In this document: positions 36,192 through 47,719 of the stretch, piece by piece | Layout of the letters: each line of letters begins with the position of its first letter | How positions within the stretch are numbered: position 1 is the stretch's first letter | Source: Heterodera schachtii | Lineage: Eukaryota > Nematoda > Chromadorea > Rhabditida > Heteroderidae | DNA length: 64,000 nt | NCBI GenBank assembly: GCA_023374025.1 | Contig: SIJG01000007.1 | Location: forward strand, 2,794,636-2,858,635 | Direction: 5' to 3' | Position numbers and translations under genes: made by a program | Notes under the pieces: generated by a model | Told to the model about the DNA's origin: nothing | Seen by the model: only the letters and a program-made list of their open reading frames with translations | The model's database searches: none

Positions 36192-37716
36192 ATGTTTAAT
36201 TTTATTTCCATTATTCTTTTTATTAGTATTATTATTTTTCATCATTTTTTAATTCCTAGTTCAGATGCAATTAAACCGGTGAGTTTATATTAATTATGGA
36301 AATTAATTTTACTAATCCATTTTCATTAATTAGGTTGAGGACAAAATGCTAATTGCATTTATGAAAGGCCAGCAGCAATTTCAAATCAGTAAATATTCAA
36401 AGCAAAATTATGTCGCATACCTTGGCATTATGTATTTTATGAGAGGGAATTGGCAATGTGACAAAATAGCAAAAGAACTTGAAGAATTTGAACGGACAGA
36501 ATGCCAAAAATATCGCAAATATTTGGACATTTTGTACGAATATTTGTTTAGAGAATATGCCGGAATTCCAACAGTGAAGCCAAAATTTGTGTTTAAAAGG
36601 AAACACTTTAAAAATGAAATTGAAATTGATGGGCCAATAATTTATGCGGTGATTTGTCTGGCCAAAATTTTCCAGTTTTATTTTAATAACGCATATTATG
36701 GATATAAATTAAACATTTTTTTCTCTTCTTTTAAATATAAACCAAAATTGATGAATGAGGAGAAATTGAATTATGAATTGAAATTGGAAAATGAACGAAA
36801 AATGCCAATTAATGAAATGATTTTGGAATTGGCAATTGACACAGCAAATGAATACAAAACAAATGAAAATTTAGAAGGAATAATTCGACAAAATTTTGAC
36901 AAAAATTTAAATGAAATGCTTAAAAAAGCGAAGAAAAATAAGGAACATTCATATTTAATAATTGATATAAATTTTGGGCCTAAGAGTTTTGATTCGAGAT
37001 TCGCTTATACAAATTCATGGGTAAATTCATCAATAAATTAAATTAATTTAAATAAATTTTTTCATAAATAAATTCAAAGTTTAGTATGCTGATGCTTTAT
37101 TTTGTGAATTTGTGAAAGGAATCGCGACAAATTTTGAGAAATTTTCAAAACTAACAAAAAACAGAGCAGAGCATTTGTCTCAGAAATATGAGTCCATTCT
37201 TGGCTTTTCGTATTTTATGAAAAACAATTTGCAATGTGACAAAATTGTTGGGGATTTTAGAGGAATTCTACGTAAAAAATGCCAAAAGACTCGAAAATAT
37301 TTACAAATTATGTTCGAATATTTATTCCGATTATATGCTGAAGGTTTGTTTCTTTGAATTTTATTTTCTATATTTAAATAGTAATAATAATTTTCCAAGG
37401 TAAAAACGCTGAATTTGCCAATAAATTAGCAGCGGTGAAGCCAATGTTTAGGGATGGTCATCGTCAATATTATAAGAGTTTAGCTTTTGCTGGCCAAATA
37501 TTGAATAACAATTCGAAATATTTTCTGAAAAAAAGTGGGAAAAATTTGGACTTTTACAATGAGTTAAGGGAATTGCATTTGGAAAATGAGGAGGAATTAT
37601 TAAATGATGAGATTAATGAGGATATTGTTGAAGCTCTACGAAGAGAATTTGAGCAAAAAATTGAAAAAATGAGTGAAAGTGCAAAGAACGAAATGGCGGA
37701 TTTTTTTAAGAAATAG
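36192..37716 (+). CDS. Gene C3: secreted two-repeat protein of unknown function
   Basis: Exons 36192-36278, 36334-37020, 37085-37343 and 37400-37716 total 1350 nt, 449 residues, with phases consistent. Exon 1 encodes MFNFISIILFISIIIFHH...SSDAIKP, signal-peptide-like. Repeat 1 has LGIMYFMRGNWQC, TECQKYRKYLDILYEYLFR, IPTVKPKF and LAIDTANEY. Repeat 2 has LGFSYFMKNNLQC, CQKTRKYLQIMFEYLFR and LAAVKPMF, ending in REFEQKIEKMSESAKNEMAD. It is the shortest intact member, having lost much of the charged tail found in C1. Its last exon continues directly into the tandem units that follow, and their tails are near-identical to its own. The promoter is disturbed by the MITE at 35838-36170. Function is unknown. 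Confidence 0.75.
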
Positions 37717-37751
37717 TAAAACTAAACATTTTTACCAATGCGCTATTTCAT

Positions 37752-37879
37752 AGTGCTGCTCGAGAACGAGACTTGACCCCGAGCTTTACCACGAGACTTA
37801 ACCCCGAGACTCGAGACCGTGACATCATAAAACACACGAGACTTTTATCGAGTCGATACCGAGACTCTCGAGCAGCACT
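37752..37879. mobile_element. 128-bp palindromic GAGAC element, unit 1
   Basis: The ends AGTGCTGCTCGAGA and TCTCGAGCAGCACT are inverted. The interior is made of CGAGACTT(G/A)ACCCCGAG-type words. Identical copies are at 40275-40402 and 43434-43561, and related blocks at about 7105-7180, 11820-11972 and 18845-18915. In the tandem units it directly abuts the stop codon of the preceding C copy. Confidence 0.75.
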
Positions 37880-38857
37880 GGTATTTAATTGTCAACATTT
37901 TTATTTAAAAATCCATTTTCCATCGTAATCCATCAGCTTCTTTAATTGTTTTTTCTTTTTCTTAGTCATTTTTCATTGGTATTCCTTCTGTCTCCACTTT
38001 TCCTTTGCTTTTTATAAATTTCATTTTTAATTTTTTTGATTAAATATATATTTGGTAATTAATTTAATACATTACTTCCATTTTGTCCCATTTTTCCTTT
38101 GCTTTGTTTCCGCCGATTTTGGCATTGCTCGCCCGGGTGTTATGACCTTACTCAAAAACCATCAAAATAAAATTTTGCCTATGACCTTGCTCAGAAGGAT
38201 GCTCTATATATTTTTTTTGAAATTTTGCAGTCTAATAGAGAATTGTTAAAGATATCGGATGGCAAAAACTTCAGTTTCTTTGGCCATAAGTTTTTCTTTC
38301 TTGGTCAATACCTAGATTCTTGGTCCTATCAAACGAAAGCGTTAAAATACCGTGAACTCATAAATACAAGAAAAGAGCAAATACTGACTTGGAGAAAAAT
38401 TTTTATAAATTATTTTGTTACTTCATAAGCTTATCAATCATTTCTTGAGAAGTAGAGCTTCCGAATAATGTTAAGTTTAAGAAAAAAGTTTTGTGCCGCT
38501 TCAAACTTGCCAGGGACGGAACAAGCGGAAAAGAATAATATACATTGGAAATAATGTAAAAATTGATAAACAATATTGCCAACAAAAATTTGACAATTGT
38601 AATGAATTTATTTTAAAAAATTATATTTTACAGATAAAATAATAAAATCTATTAGCGAATATGTACAATTTTGGTAATATTTTTTATTTATATTAAATCA
38701 GGGTTCCCATCCGTTCGAAACAACCCAGACCCCATTTTCATGGCCCATTCACCGATCGGCACCCCTTTTTTGAAATTTGTCATACCATTTCCATTTTCTC
38801 TCTCTCTCTCTCTCCTGCTGCTTTTCTCCACCCATCATCAACTTTATGTATCAACAG

Positions 38858-40276
38858 AGAATACGCCGGAATTCCTACAGTGAAGCCAAAATTTGTATTT
38901 AAGAGGAAACACTTTAAAAATGAAATTGAAATTGAAGGGCCAATAATTTATGCGGTGAATTTGTCTCTGGAAAATTTCGCAATTTTATTTTAACGAATTG
39001 ATGCAAGAAAAATATACATACAAATTAAACGAATTTTTCAGTTGGAATTTTGAACCAAACTTTTTGAATGCGACGAGATTAAATTATGAATTAAAATTGG
39101 AAAGTGAACAAAAAATGCCAATTAATGAAATGATTTTGCAAATGGCAATTGACACAGCGCAAGAATGCCAAACAAATGAAAGTGCCGAAGGAATAATTCA
39201 ACAAAAATTTGAAGAAAATTTGGAAGATAATTTTAAAAGAGCAGAAGAAAATGCCAAGGAAGATCGGCCAAGGTTTTCCGGTGTAATAAATGATAATAAA
39301 CATGAAATAATTGTTGAATCGAAATACGATCATCAATGGACATGGGTGATGTTTTATTTAGAATTTTGTTTAAAAAAAAAAATTCAAATTTAGGAAACGG
39401 ATGCTTTATTTTGTGAATTTGTGAAAGGATTAACGACAAATTTTGAGGGATTTATTAAATTAATTAAGGGATACGACAATTTTGAAAAAGTGAAAGAGGA
39501 TTGGACACCCAAATATGAGTTCCATCTTGGCGTTGTGTATTTGCTGCGAAAGAATTGGCAATGTCCCAAGGTTTTGAAAGAATTAATGCTTATGAATGGG
39601 AACAATGCCAAAAATATCGTAAATATTTGCACATTTTCCATGAATATTTGTTCCGAATTTATGTCGAAGGTCTGACAATAAAAACATTGAGATTTATTCA
39701 AATAATGTAATTTATTTAGCTAAAAACGGCGAGGTACCGAATGAATTTACAGCGATTATGCCAATATTTGCTCATGGAAAAAGAAAAAATTCCTTAATTA
39801 CAATTATTCAAAAAATGAATGAAATTTCAAAATATTTTTGGGAAAAAAGTGAAAACAAATTTTTGTATTTCAATGAATTTTGGCATATGAATTTGCAAAA
39901 TGTGGAGGAATTAAGTTATGAAATTAAAGACGAGGAAAATGGGGAAAGACCAGCGAATAAAATTGAGAAGGAGGAAACAAAAAAATATAAAATTAATGAA
40001 GACAAAAATTGGTTCCACAAAAACATACAAAAAGCGATGAAAAAAATCAGTGTACCAAAAAATGTAAAAATTGAAAAACAAATTTTAAACCATCCGATGG
40101 ACATTAAATTAAAGGCAAACGAGCAACAATTATCATCAAGTGAACATGAAATTGAAGCACTACGAAGAGAATTTGAGCAAAAAATGGAAAAAATGGGTGA
40201 AAATGCAAAGAACGAAATGGCGGATTTTTTAAGAAATAGTAAAACTAAACATTTTTACCAATGGGCTATTTCATAG
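38858..40276 (+). pseudogene. C-family pseudogene in tandem unit 1
   Basis: It begins abruptly at an acceptor-like CAACAG with AGAATACGCCGGAATTCC, the point matching REYAGIPTVKPKF of C1-C3. The signal-peptide exon and the first NWQC motif are absent. An extra base near 38960 shifts the frame (AVN then out of frame), and homology resumes from 38998. Exon 3 (from 39396) has a one-base deletion near 39585 relative to unit 2, which breaks the second repeat. Exon 4 (to 40276) is open and contains AIMPIFAHGK and a coiled-coil-like tail. It is unlikely to make a functional secreted protein. Confidence 0.8.
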
Positions 40277-40963
40277 TGCTGCTCGAGAACGAGACTTGAC
40301 CCCGAGCTTTACCACGAGACTTAACCCCGAGACTCGAGACCGTGACATCATAAAACACACGAGACTTTTATCGAGTCGAGACCGAGACTCTCGAGCAGCA
40401 CTAGTATTGAATTGTCAACATTTTTATTTAAAAATCCATTTTCCATTGTAATCCATCGGCTTCTGTAATTGTTTTTTCTTTTTCTTAGTCATTTTTCATT
40501 GGTATTCCTTCTGTCTTCACTTTTCCTTTGCTTTTTATAAATTTCATTTTTAATTTTTTTGATTAAATATATATTTGGTAATTAATTTAATACATTACTT
40601 CCATTTTGTCCCATTTTTGCTTTGCTTTGTTTCCGCCGATTTTGGCATTGCTCGCCCGGGTGTTATGACCTTACTCAAAAACTATCAAAATAAAATTTTG
40701 CCTATGACCTTGCTCAGAAGGATGCTCTATACATTTTTTTTGTTGAAATTTTGCAGTCTAATAGTGAATTGTTAAAGCTATCGGATGACAAAAATTTCAG
40801 TTTCTTTGGCCATAAGTTTTTCTTTCTTGGTCAATACCTAGATTCTTGGTCCTATCAAACGAAAGCGTTAAAATCCCGTGAACTCATAAATACAAGAAAA
40901 GAGCAAATACTGACTTGGAGAAAAAATTTTATAAATTATTTTGTTACTTCATAAGCTTATCAA

Positions 40964-41587
40964 TAGGGTCGCAACTTTTAGTGACGAAAAATCCCAAAAT
41001 AGTTAACTAAAATAGTGAGTAAAAATCCCAAAATAGTGAAGAAATAGTGACAAAAAGTCCAAAATAGTGACGAATAGTGACATAATTTTCAGCCAAAAAT
41101 TGAACAAAACTAATATTTTTTTCACTAGTTCAGTTGCCAATGAGCTAGGTTTCCTTTATAAAATTCTCTTAGCAAATATTTAACTTTTTAAATCAAAAAT
41201 TTTGTCAAGAAAAAAAATTTGGGGGAAGAATTTTTGAAAAATTTTTTTCATTTCATAGGAGTGTATTTTTTAAAAATTTTCGGCGTTTCATAGGGGTGTA
41301 TTTTTCTGAAATTTTTCGAGTCGATTCTTAGGGGTGCATTTTCCGTTTTTATTGCATTTTTGTTAAGGAATTTTCCAAAAAATGTCGAAATAGTGAAAAA
41401 ATAGTGACAAAATGCCAAAATAGTGATTTTTAACTATTTTAGTGATAGAACCCCAAAATAGTGATTTCTAGTGACGAAAAATGACATCAGAATCGAAAAT
41501 TTTTAATGCAGAAATGCGTTTTTTGAGCTCCTTTCTTCAAATCAATTGAGCAAAAAAAAAGTTTTTTCACTAAAAGTTGCGACCCTA
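40964..41587. mobile_element. 624-bp hAT-like MITE inserted in tandem unit 2
   Basis: The terminal inverted repeats are perfect for 20 bp (TAGGGTCGCAACTTTTAGTG). They are flanked by an exact 8-bp duplication, CTTATCAA, at 40956-40963 and 41588-41595. Units 1 and 3 preserve the empty site (CTTATCAATCATTT). The interior is rich in AAAATAGTGA repeats with no transposase. Presence in only one of three otherwise near-identical units shows insertion after the tandem amplification. Confidence 0.92.
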
Positions 41588-42015
41588 CTTATCAATCATT
41601 TCTTGAGAAGTAGAGCTTCCGAATAATGTTAAGTTTAAGAAAAAAGTTTTGTGCCGCTTCAAACTTGCCAGGGACGGAACAAGCGGAAAAGAATAATATA
41701 CATTGGAAATAATGTAAAAATTGATAAACAATATTGCCAACAAAAATTTGACAATTGTAATGAATTTATTTTAAAAAATTATATTTTACAGATAAAATAA
41801 TAAAATCTATTAGCGAATATGTACAATTTTGGTAATATTTTTTATTTATATTAAATCAGGGTTCCCATCCGTTCGAAACAACCCAGACCCCATTTTCATG
41901 GCCCATTCACCGATCGGCACCCCTTTTTTGAAATTTGTCATACCATTTCCATTTTCTCTCTCTCTCTCTCTCCTGCTGCTTTTCTCCACCCATCATCAAC
42001 TTTATGTATCAACAG

Positions 42016-43435
42016 AGAATACGCCGGAATTCCTACAGTGAAGCCAAAATTTGTATTTAAGAGGAAACACTTTAAAAATGAAATTGAAATTGAAGGGCCA
42101 ATAATTTATGCGGTGAATTTGTCTCTGGAAAATTTCGCAATTTTATTTTAACGAATTGATGCAAGAAAAATATACATACAAATTAAACGAATTTTTCAGT
42201 TGGAATTTTGAACCAAACTTTTTGAATGCGGCGAGATTAAATTATGAATTAAAATTGGAAAGTGAACAAAAAATGCCAATTAATGAAATGATTTTGCAAA
42301 TGGCAATTGACACAGCGCAAGAATGCCAAACAAATGAAAGTGCCGAAGGAATAATTCAACAAAAATTTGAAGAAAATTTGGAAGATAATTTTAAAAGAGC
42401 AGAAGAAAATGCCAAGGAAGATCGGCCAAGGTTTTCCGGTGTAATAAATGATAATAAACATGAAATAATTGTTGAATCGAAATACGATCATCAATGGACA
42501 TGGGTGATGTTTTATTTAGAATTTTGTTTAAAAAAAAAAATTCAAATTTAGGAAACGGATGCTTTATTTTGTGAATTTGTGAAAGGATTAACGACAAATT
42601 TTGAGGGATTTATTAAATTAATTAAGGGATACGACAATTTTGAAAAAGTGAAAGAGGATTGGACACCCAAATATGAGTTCCATCTTGGCGTTGTGTATTT
42701 GCTGCGAAAGAATTGGCAATGTCCCAAGGTTTTGAAAGAATTAAATGCTTATGAATGGGAACAATGCCAAAAATATCGTAAATATTTGCACATTTTCCAT
42801 GAATATTTGTTCCGAATTTATGTCGAAGGTCTGACAATAAAAACATTGAGATTTATTCAAATAATGTAATTTATTTAGCTAAAAACGGCGAGGTACCGAA
42901 TGAATTTACAGCGATTATGCCAATATTTGCTCATGGAAAAAGAAAAAATTCCTTAATTACAATTATTCAAAAAATGAATGAAATTTCAAAATATTTTTGG
43001 GAAAAAAGTGAAAACAAATTTTTGTATTTCAATGAATTTTGGCATATGAATTTGCAAAATGTGGAGGAATTAAGTTATGAAATTAAAGACGAGGAAAATG
43101 GGGAAAGACCAGCGAATAAAATTGAGAAGGAGGAAACAAAAAAATATAAAATTAATGAAGACAAAAATTGGTTCCACAAAAACATACAAAAAGCGATGAA
43201 AAAAATCAGTGTACCAAAAAATGTAAAAATTGAAAAACAAATTTTAAACCATCCGATGGACATTAAATTAAAGGCAAACGAGCAACAATTATCATCAAGT
43301 GAACATGAAATTGAAGCACTACGAAGAGAATTTGAGCAAAAAATGGAAAAAATGGGTGAAAGTGCAAAGAACGAAATGGCGGATTTTTTAAGAAATAGTA
43401 AAACTAAACATTTTTACCAATGGGCTATTTCATAG
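42016..43435 (+). pseudogene. C-family pseudogene in tandem unit 2 (least damaged)
   Basis: It has the same 5' truncation as unit 1 (starting AGAATACGCC after CAACAG) and the same shared extra base near 42118. Downstream, everything is open: the LAIDTA-like region (42156-42507), exon 3 from 42554 with LGVVYLLRKNWQC, EQCQKYRKYLHIFHEYLFR and YVEG, and exon 4 (42882-43435) with AIMPIFAHGK and EIEALRREFEQKMEKM. A transcript from a new promoter could in principle encode the second repeat. There is no signal peptide. Confidence 0.75.
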
Positions 43436-44550
43436 TGCTGCTCGAGAACGAGACTTGACCCCGAGCTTTACCACGAGACTTAACCCCGAGACTCGAGACC
43501 GTGACATCATAAAACACACGAGACTTTTATCGAGTCGAGACCGAGACTCTCGAGCAGCACTAGTATTGAATTGTCAACATTTTTATTTAAAAATCCATTT
43601 TCCATTGTAATCCATCGGCTTCTGTAATTGTTTTTTCTTTTTCTTAGTCATTTTTCATTGGTATTCCTTCTGTCTTCACTTTTCCTTTGCTTTTTATAAA
43701 TTTCATTTTTAATTTTTTTGATTAAATATATATTTGGTAATTAATTTAATACATTACTTCCATTTTGTCCCATTTTTGCTTTGCTTTGTTTCCGCCGATT
43801 TTGGCATTGCTCGCCCGGGTGTTATGACCTTACTCAAAAACTATCAAAATAAAATTTTGCCTATGACCTTGCTCAGAAGGATGCTCTATACATTTTTTTT
43901 GTTGAAATTTTGCAGTCTAATAGTGAATTGTTAAAGCTATCGGATGACAAAAATTTCAGTTTCTTTGGCCATAAGTTTTTCTTTCTTGGTCAATACCTAG
44001 ATTCTTGGTCCTATCAAACGAAAGCGTTAAAATCCCGTGAACTCATAAATACAAGAAAAGAGCAAATACTGACTTGGAGAAAAATTTTTATAAATTATTT
44101 TGTTACTTCATAAGCTTATCAATCATTTCTTGAGAAGTAGAGCTTCCGAATAATGTTAAGTTTAAGAAAAAAGTTTTGTGCCGCTTCAAACTTGCCAGGG
44201 ACGGAACAAGCGGAAAAGAATAATATACATTGGAAATAATGTAAAAATTGATAAACAATATTGCCAACAAAAATTTGACAATTGTAATGAATTTATTTTA
44301 AAAAATTATATTTTACAGATAAAATAATAAAATCTATTAGCGAATATGTACAATTTTGGTAATATTTTTTATTTATATTAAATCAGGGTTCCCATCCGTT
44401 CGAAACAACCCAGACCCCATTTTCGTGGCCCATTCACCGATCGGCACCCCTTTTTTGAAATTTGTCATACAATTTCCATTTTTTCTCTCTCTCTCTCTCT
44501 CTCTCTCCTGCTGCTTTTCTCCACCCATCATCAACTTTATGTATCAACAG

Positions 44551-45710
44551 AGAATACGCCGGAATTCCTACAGTGAAGCCAAAATTTGTATTTAAGAGGA
44601 CACACTTTAAAAATGAAATTGAAATTGAAGGGCCAATAATTTATGCGGTGAATTTGTCTCTGGAAAATTTCGCAATTTTATTTTAACGAATTGATGCAAG
44701 AAAAATATACATACAAATTAAACGAATTTTTCAGTTGGAATTTTGAACCAAACTTTTTGAATGCGACGAGATTAAATTATGAATTAAAATTGGAAAGTGA
44801 ACAAAAAATGCCAATTAATGAAATGATTTTGCAAATGGCAATTGACACAGCGCAAGAATGCCAAACAAATGAAAGTGCCGAAGGAATAATTCAACAAAAA
44901 TTTGAAGAAAATTTGGAAGATAATTTTAAAAGAGCAGAAGAAAATGCCAAGGAAGATCGGCCAAGGTTTTCCGGTGTAATAAATGATAATAAACATGAAA
45001 TAATTGTTGAATCGAAATACGATCATCAATGGACATGGGTGATGTTTTATTTAAAATTTTGTTTAAAAAAATTCAAATTTAGGAAACTGATGCTTTATTT
45101 TGTGAATTTGTAAAAGGATTAACGACAAATTTTGAGTGATTTATTAAATTAATTAAGGGATACGACAATTTTGAAAAAGTGAAAGAGGATTGGACACCCA
45201 AATATGAGTTCCATCTTGGCGTTGTGTATTTGCTGCGAAAGAATTGGCAATGTCCCAAGGTTTTGAAAGAATTAAATGCTTATGAATGGGAACAATGCCA
45301 AAAATATCGTAAATATTTGCACATTTTCTATGAATATTTGTTCCGACTTTTTGTCGAAGGTCTGACAATAAAAACATTGAGATTTAATGTAATTTATTAA
45401 GCTAAAAACGGCGAGGTACCGAATGAATTTACAGCGATTATGCCAATATTTGCTCATGGAAAAAGAAAAAATTCCTTAATTACAATTATTCAAAAAATGA
45501 ATGAAATTTCAAAATATTTTTTGGAAAAAAGTGAAAACAAATTTTTGTATTTCAATGAATTTTGGCATATGAATTTGCAAAATGTGGAGGAATTAAATTA
45601 TGAAATTAAAGACGAGGAAAATGGGAAAAGACCAGCGAATAAAATTGAGAAGGAGGAAACAAAACAAAATAAAATTAATGAAGACAAAAATTGGTTCCAC
45701 AAAAACATAT
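44551..45710 (+). pseudogene. C-family pseudogene in tandem unit 3, truncated
   Basis: It carries the same 5' truncation and shared frame error. Exon 3 also has its own nonsense codon: TGA at 45137-45139, where units 1 and 2 read GGA. The copy ends inside exon 4 at about 45709 (after NWFHKNI), where sequence similarity to the other units stops. The CT microsatellite ahead of it is longer than in units 1 and 2. Confidence 0.8.
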
Positions 45711-47719
45711 GACATCATAATCATTTTGTAATCCATTGTCCCAATCACCACCCCCTAATCACATATGACATAACCAATTGTTGCCTTGGGGCGGTCCCTT
45801 GAATCCAACTCTTTTCCCCTTCCCCACTCTCCCCCACGATCAGTCTCTGTCCCGACTGCGAATCGGGAAGAGGCGGTCCATCCAATTGTATAATACTCTT
45901 GAATAAATGATTGTTGACAACACCGCTACCAAATTGGGAATGTTAATGGACCCGCCTGGACCCTCAGTATTCATGGAGGTCCCGCCCTAAGGACAGAGAC
46001 TGTACATGTAAATACTGTATCATACAAAAATTATTTTTATTATTAAATTAATTACTGGAAAAAATAAAATAATTATGAAAAATTTTAACAAGTCCAGCCA
46101 ATGCAAAAAGAAAAGGAAGTGAAATGAATGGAAAATTATGAGAAAAAGGAAGAGAGCAAAATTGTAAGGATTGAAAATAATTTAAATGCCGGAAATGGAA
46201 ATAAAAAAATGATCAAAAAAAAGAGAAAGTGTTTAAAGCAACAAATTGCCAATGGCAAACATCCATCATTGCCAAGACTCAAACAAAGGACTCCGAAACA
46301 GGCTAAATAAAGACAAAGGGTTTATCAATTAAATTTTGCCAATGAGAGTGCTCACAATAGCCAACGATGAGGCATTCTTACGAGCCCCAGAGCGCAAAGA
46401 GTGGCGCAAAATGTTTTTGTTGGGCAACGAATGATCGCCGAAGGCACGCTGAGCGAAAGAAAAATTTGGAAAATTTAAAAATAAAAGAAAATCATCCCCA
46501 ATCATTACATTTTTCGAAGAACGACGAGAAAGTCGGCCAGAACACAAAAAACAGACAAAGAAGGCAAGGAAAAAGCCGAGAAGCAGGCCAAAAAACAATT
46601 GGGCAAGCAAAATCAGCACAAATTGAAATGCCGGAAGCGAAAAATAATTGGTGAAATTGTTAGGGTCCACGGAAGCCCCCAAACAAATGTTAGGGTTGTC
46701 GAAATGCAATGGTTCCCAGCAGCGATTCGGAAAAGCGCAATGAATTTTGCAATTGGCTTGCAGTTCCCAAGTGACGTGGTACATTTTGAAATTTAAAATG
46801 GAAATTAATTAATAAAAAATAAATAAATGGAAATAATGTGAGAGAGGAACGGCAAAGAAAAATCCACAAATGACGAACTGCGATGAACGACGGACTGATC
46901 AATTGGAGAAATTAAAGCATTTTTTGCACCTGCACACATTATTACATAGTTCACAAATTTGCACTAATTCCTTTGTCCAACAAAATTCGCACCAAATTAT
47001 TATTATTATTTTTCCCTTTCAAACATTCAGTTCAAATGATATGTTTTTGCCCCTCTCAAAAGAGAGAGACGACAAAAGACCAACGCCGGAGAGCAATGAT
47101 CAGGCGAATTTTGGTGAATTGTCCTAGCCTAAAGCGCTAAGGCAGGGACTCTAGGGCTGATTGGTTAATAAGCTGAACAGAAAGTGATTAATGAGAAAAA
47201 GTGACGAATAATTAGTGGCCAGTCACAAGGTCACACGGTTGGCCAACCCGAAAATAAAAATAAATCCAAGCTAATTAAGCTAATTAAAGAAACAATGTGA
47301 TGTGCACAAAATAAGAGAAGGATGATTAATAAATTGTGACAAAAAATGTGATTAACAAAACGATGACTAAAATAAAAGGGGTTCAGCTTGACCTAGTCAG
47401 ATCATTTTCTTCGTCTCCAATGTCAGCAAAAATCATTTCTGATTATTAATAATAATTATAAATCACAATTTCGCACAAAATCAAATTAAAATAAATTAAA
47501 TTAATTAAGCAAATCCAAAAACAAACAAATTGCACCCAGCACTTATTAAAGCACTTTCTACAATTGTCGACAAATCAAGCAGTTTCAAACAGAAGTGTGC
47601 CGAACAGAAGTGTGCCGTTGTGTCAAACAGAAGAGTGCCGTTGTGTCGAACCGAAGTGTGCCGTTGAAAACGTTGGTGGGCGAAGACATTTGAATAATTA
47701 TCAAACAAATACATAAAAA
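45711..47719. other. Region between the C array and the gag remnant
   Basis: Less AT-rich than its surroundings at 45740-46010 (several CCCC and GGGCGG-type words), with no recognisable gene. 46128-46800 encodes overlapping Lys/Arg-rich frames with no family features, and the minus-strand frame at 46329-46784 is unsupported. 47130-47500 could be the non-coding leader of a retroelement, but no long terminal repeat pair is visible. A ~23-bp repeat (AGAAGTGTGCCGTTGTGTC) occurs three to four times at 47588-47672. Confidence 0.4.

Larger units (their letters stand above)
37717..45710 (+). repeat. Three tandem ~2.5-kb units carrying truncated C-family copies
   Basis: Units start near 37.72, 40.28 and 43.44 kb. 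Landmark spacing is about 2524 bp from unit 1 to 2 and 3158 bp from 2 to 3; the extra ~632 bp is the hAT-like insertion in unit 2 plus its target duplication. Each unit holds a CGAGAC palindrome, a half fold-back, a ~120-bp dispersed repeat, a GC-richer block ending in a CT microsatellite, and a 5'-truncated C gene. Unit 3 breaks off at about 45709 inside exon 4. Identity between units is very high, so amplification is recent. Confidence 0.85.

Noticed and set aside
44462..44686. A new signal peptide created ahead of the unit 3 C copy by the CT microsatellite
   Set aside because: The frame that joins the hydrophobic stretch to REYAGIPTV has no ATG; it would need a TTG start. It also runs into the shared frame error.
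46329..46784. Minus-strand 151-codon frame with hydrophobic stretches, and the overlapping plus-strand Lys/Arg-rich frames
   Set aside because: Neither strand shows a recognisable domain, splice-consistent extension or paralogue in the window. It is left as undetermined sequence.
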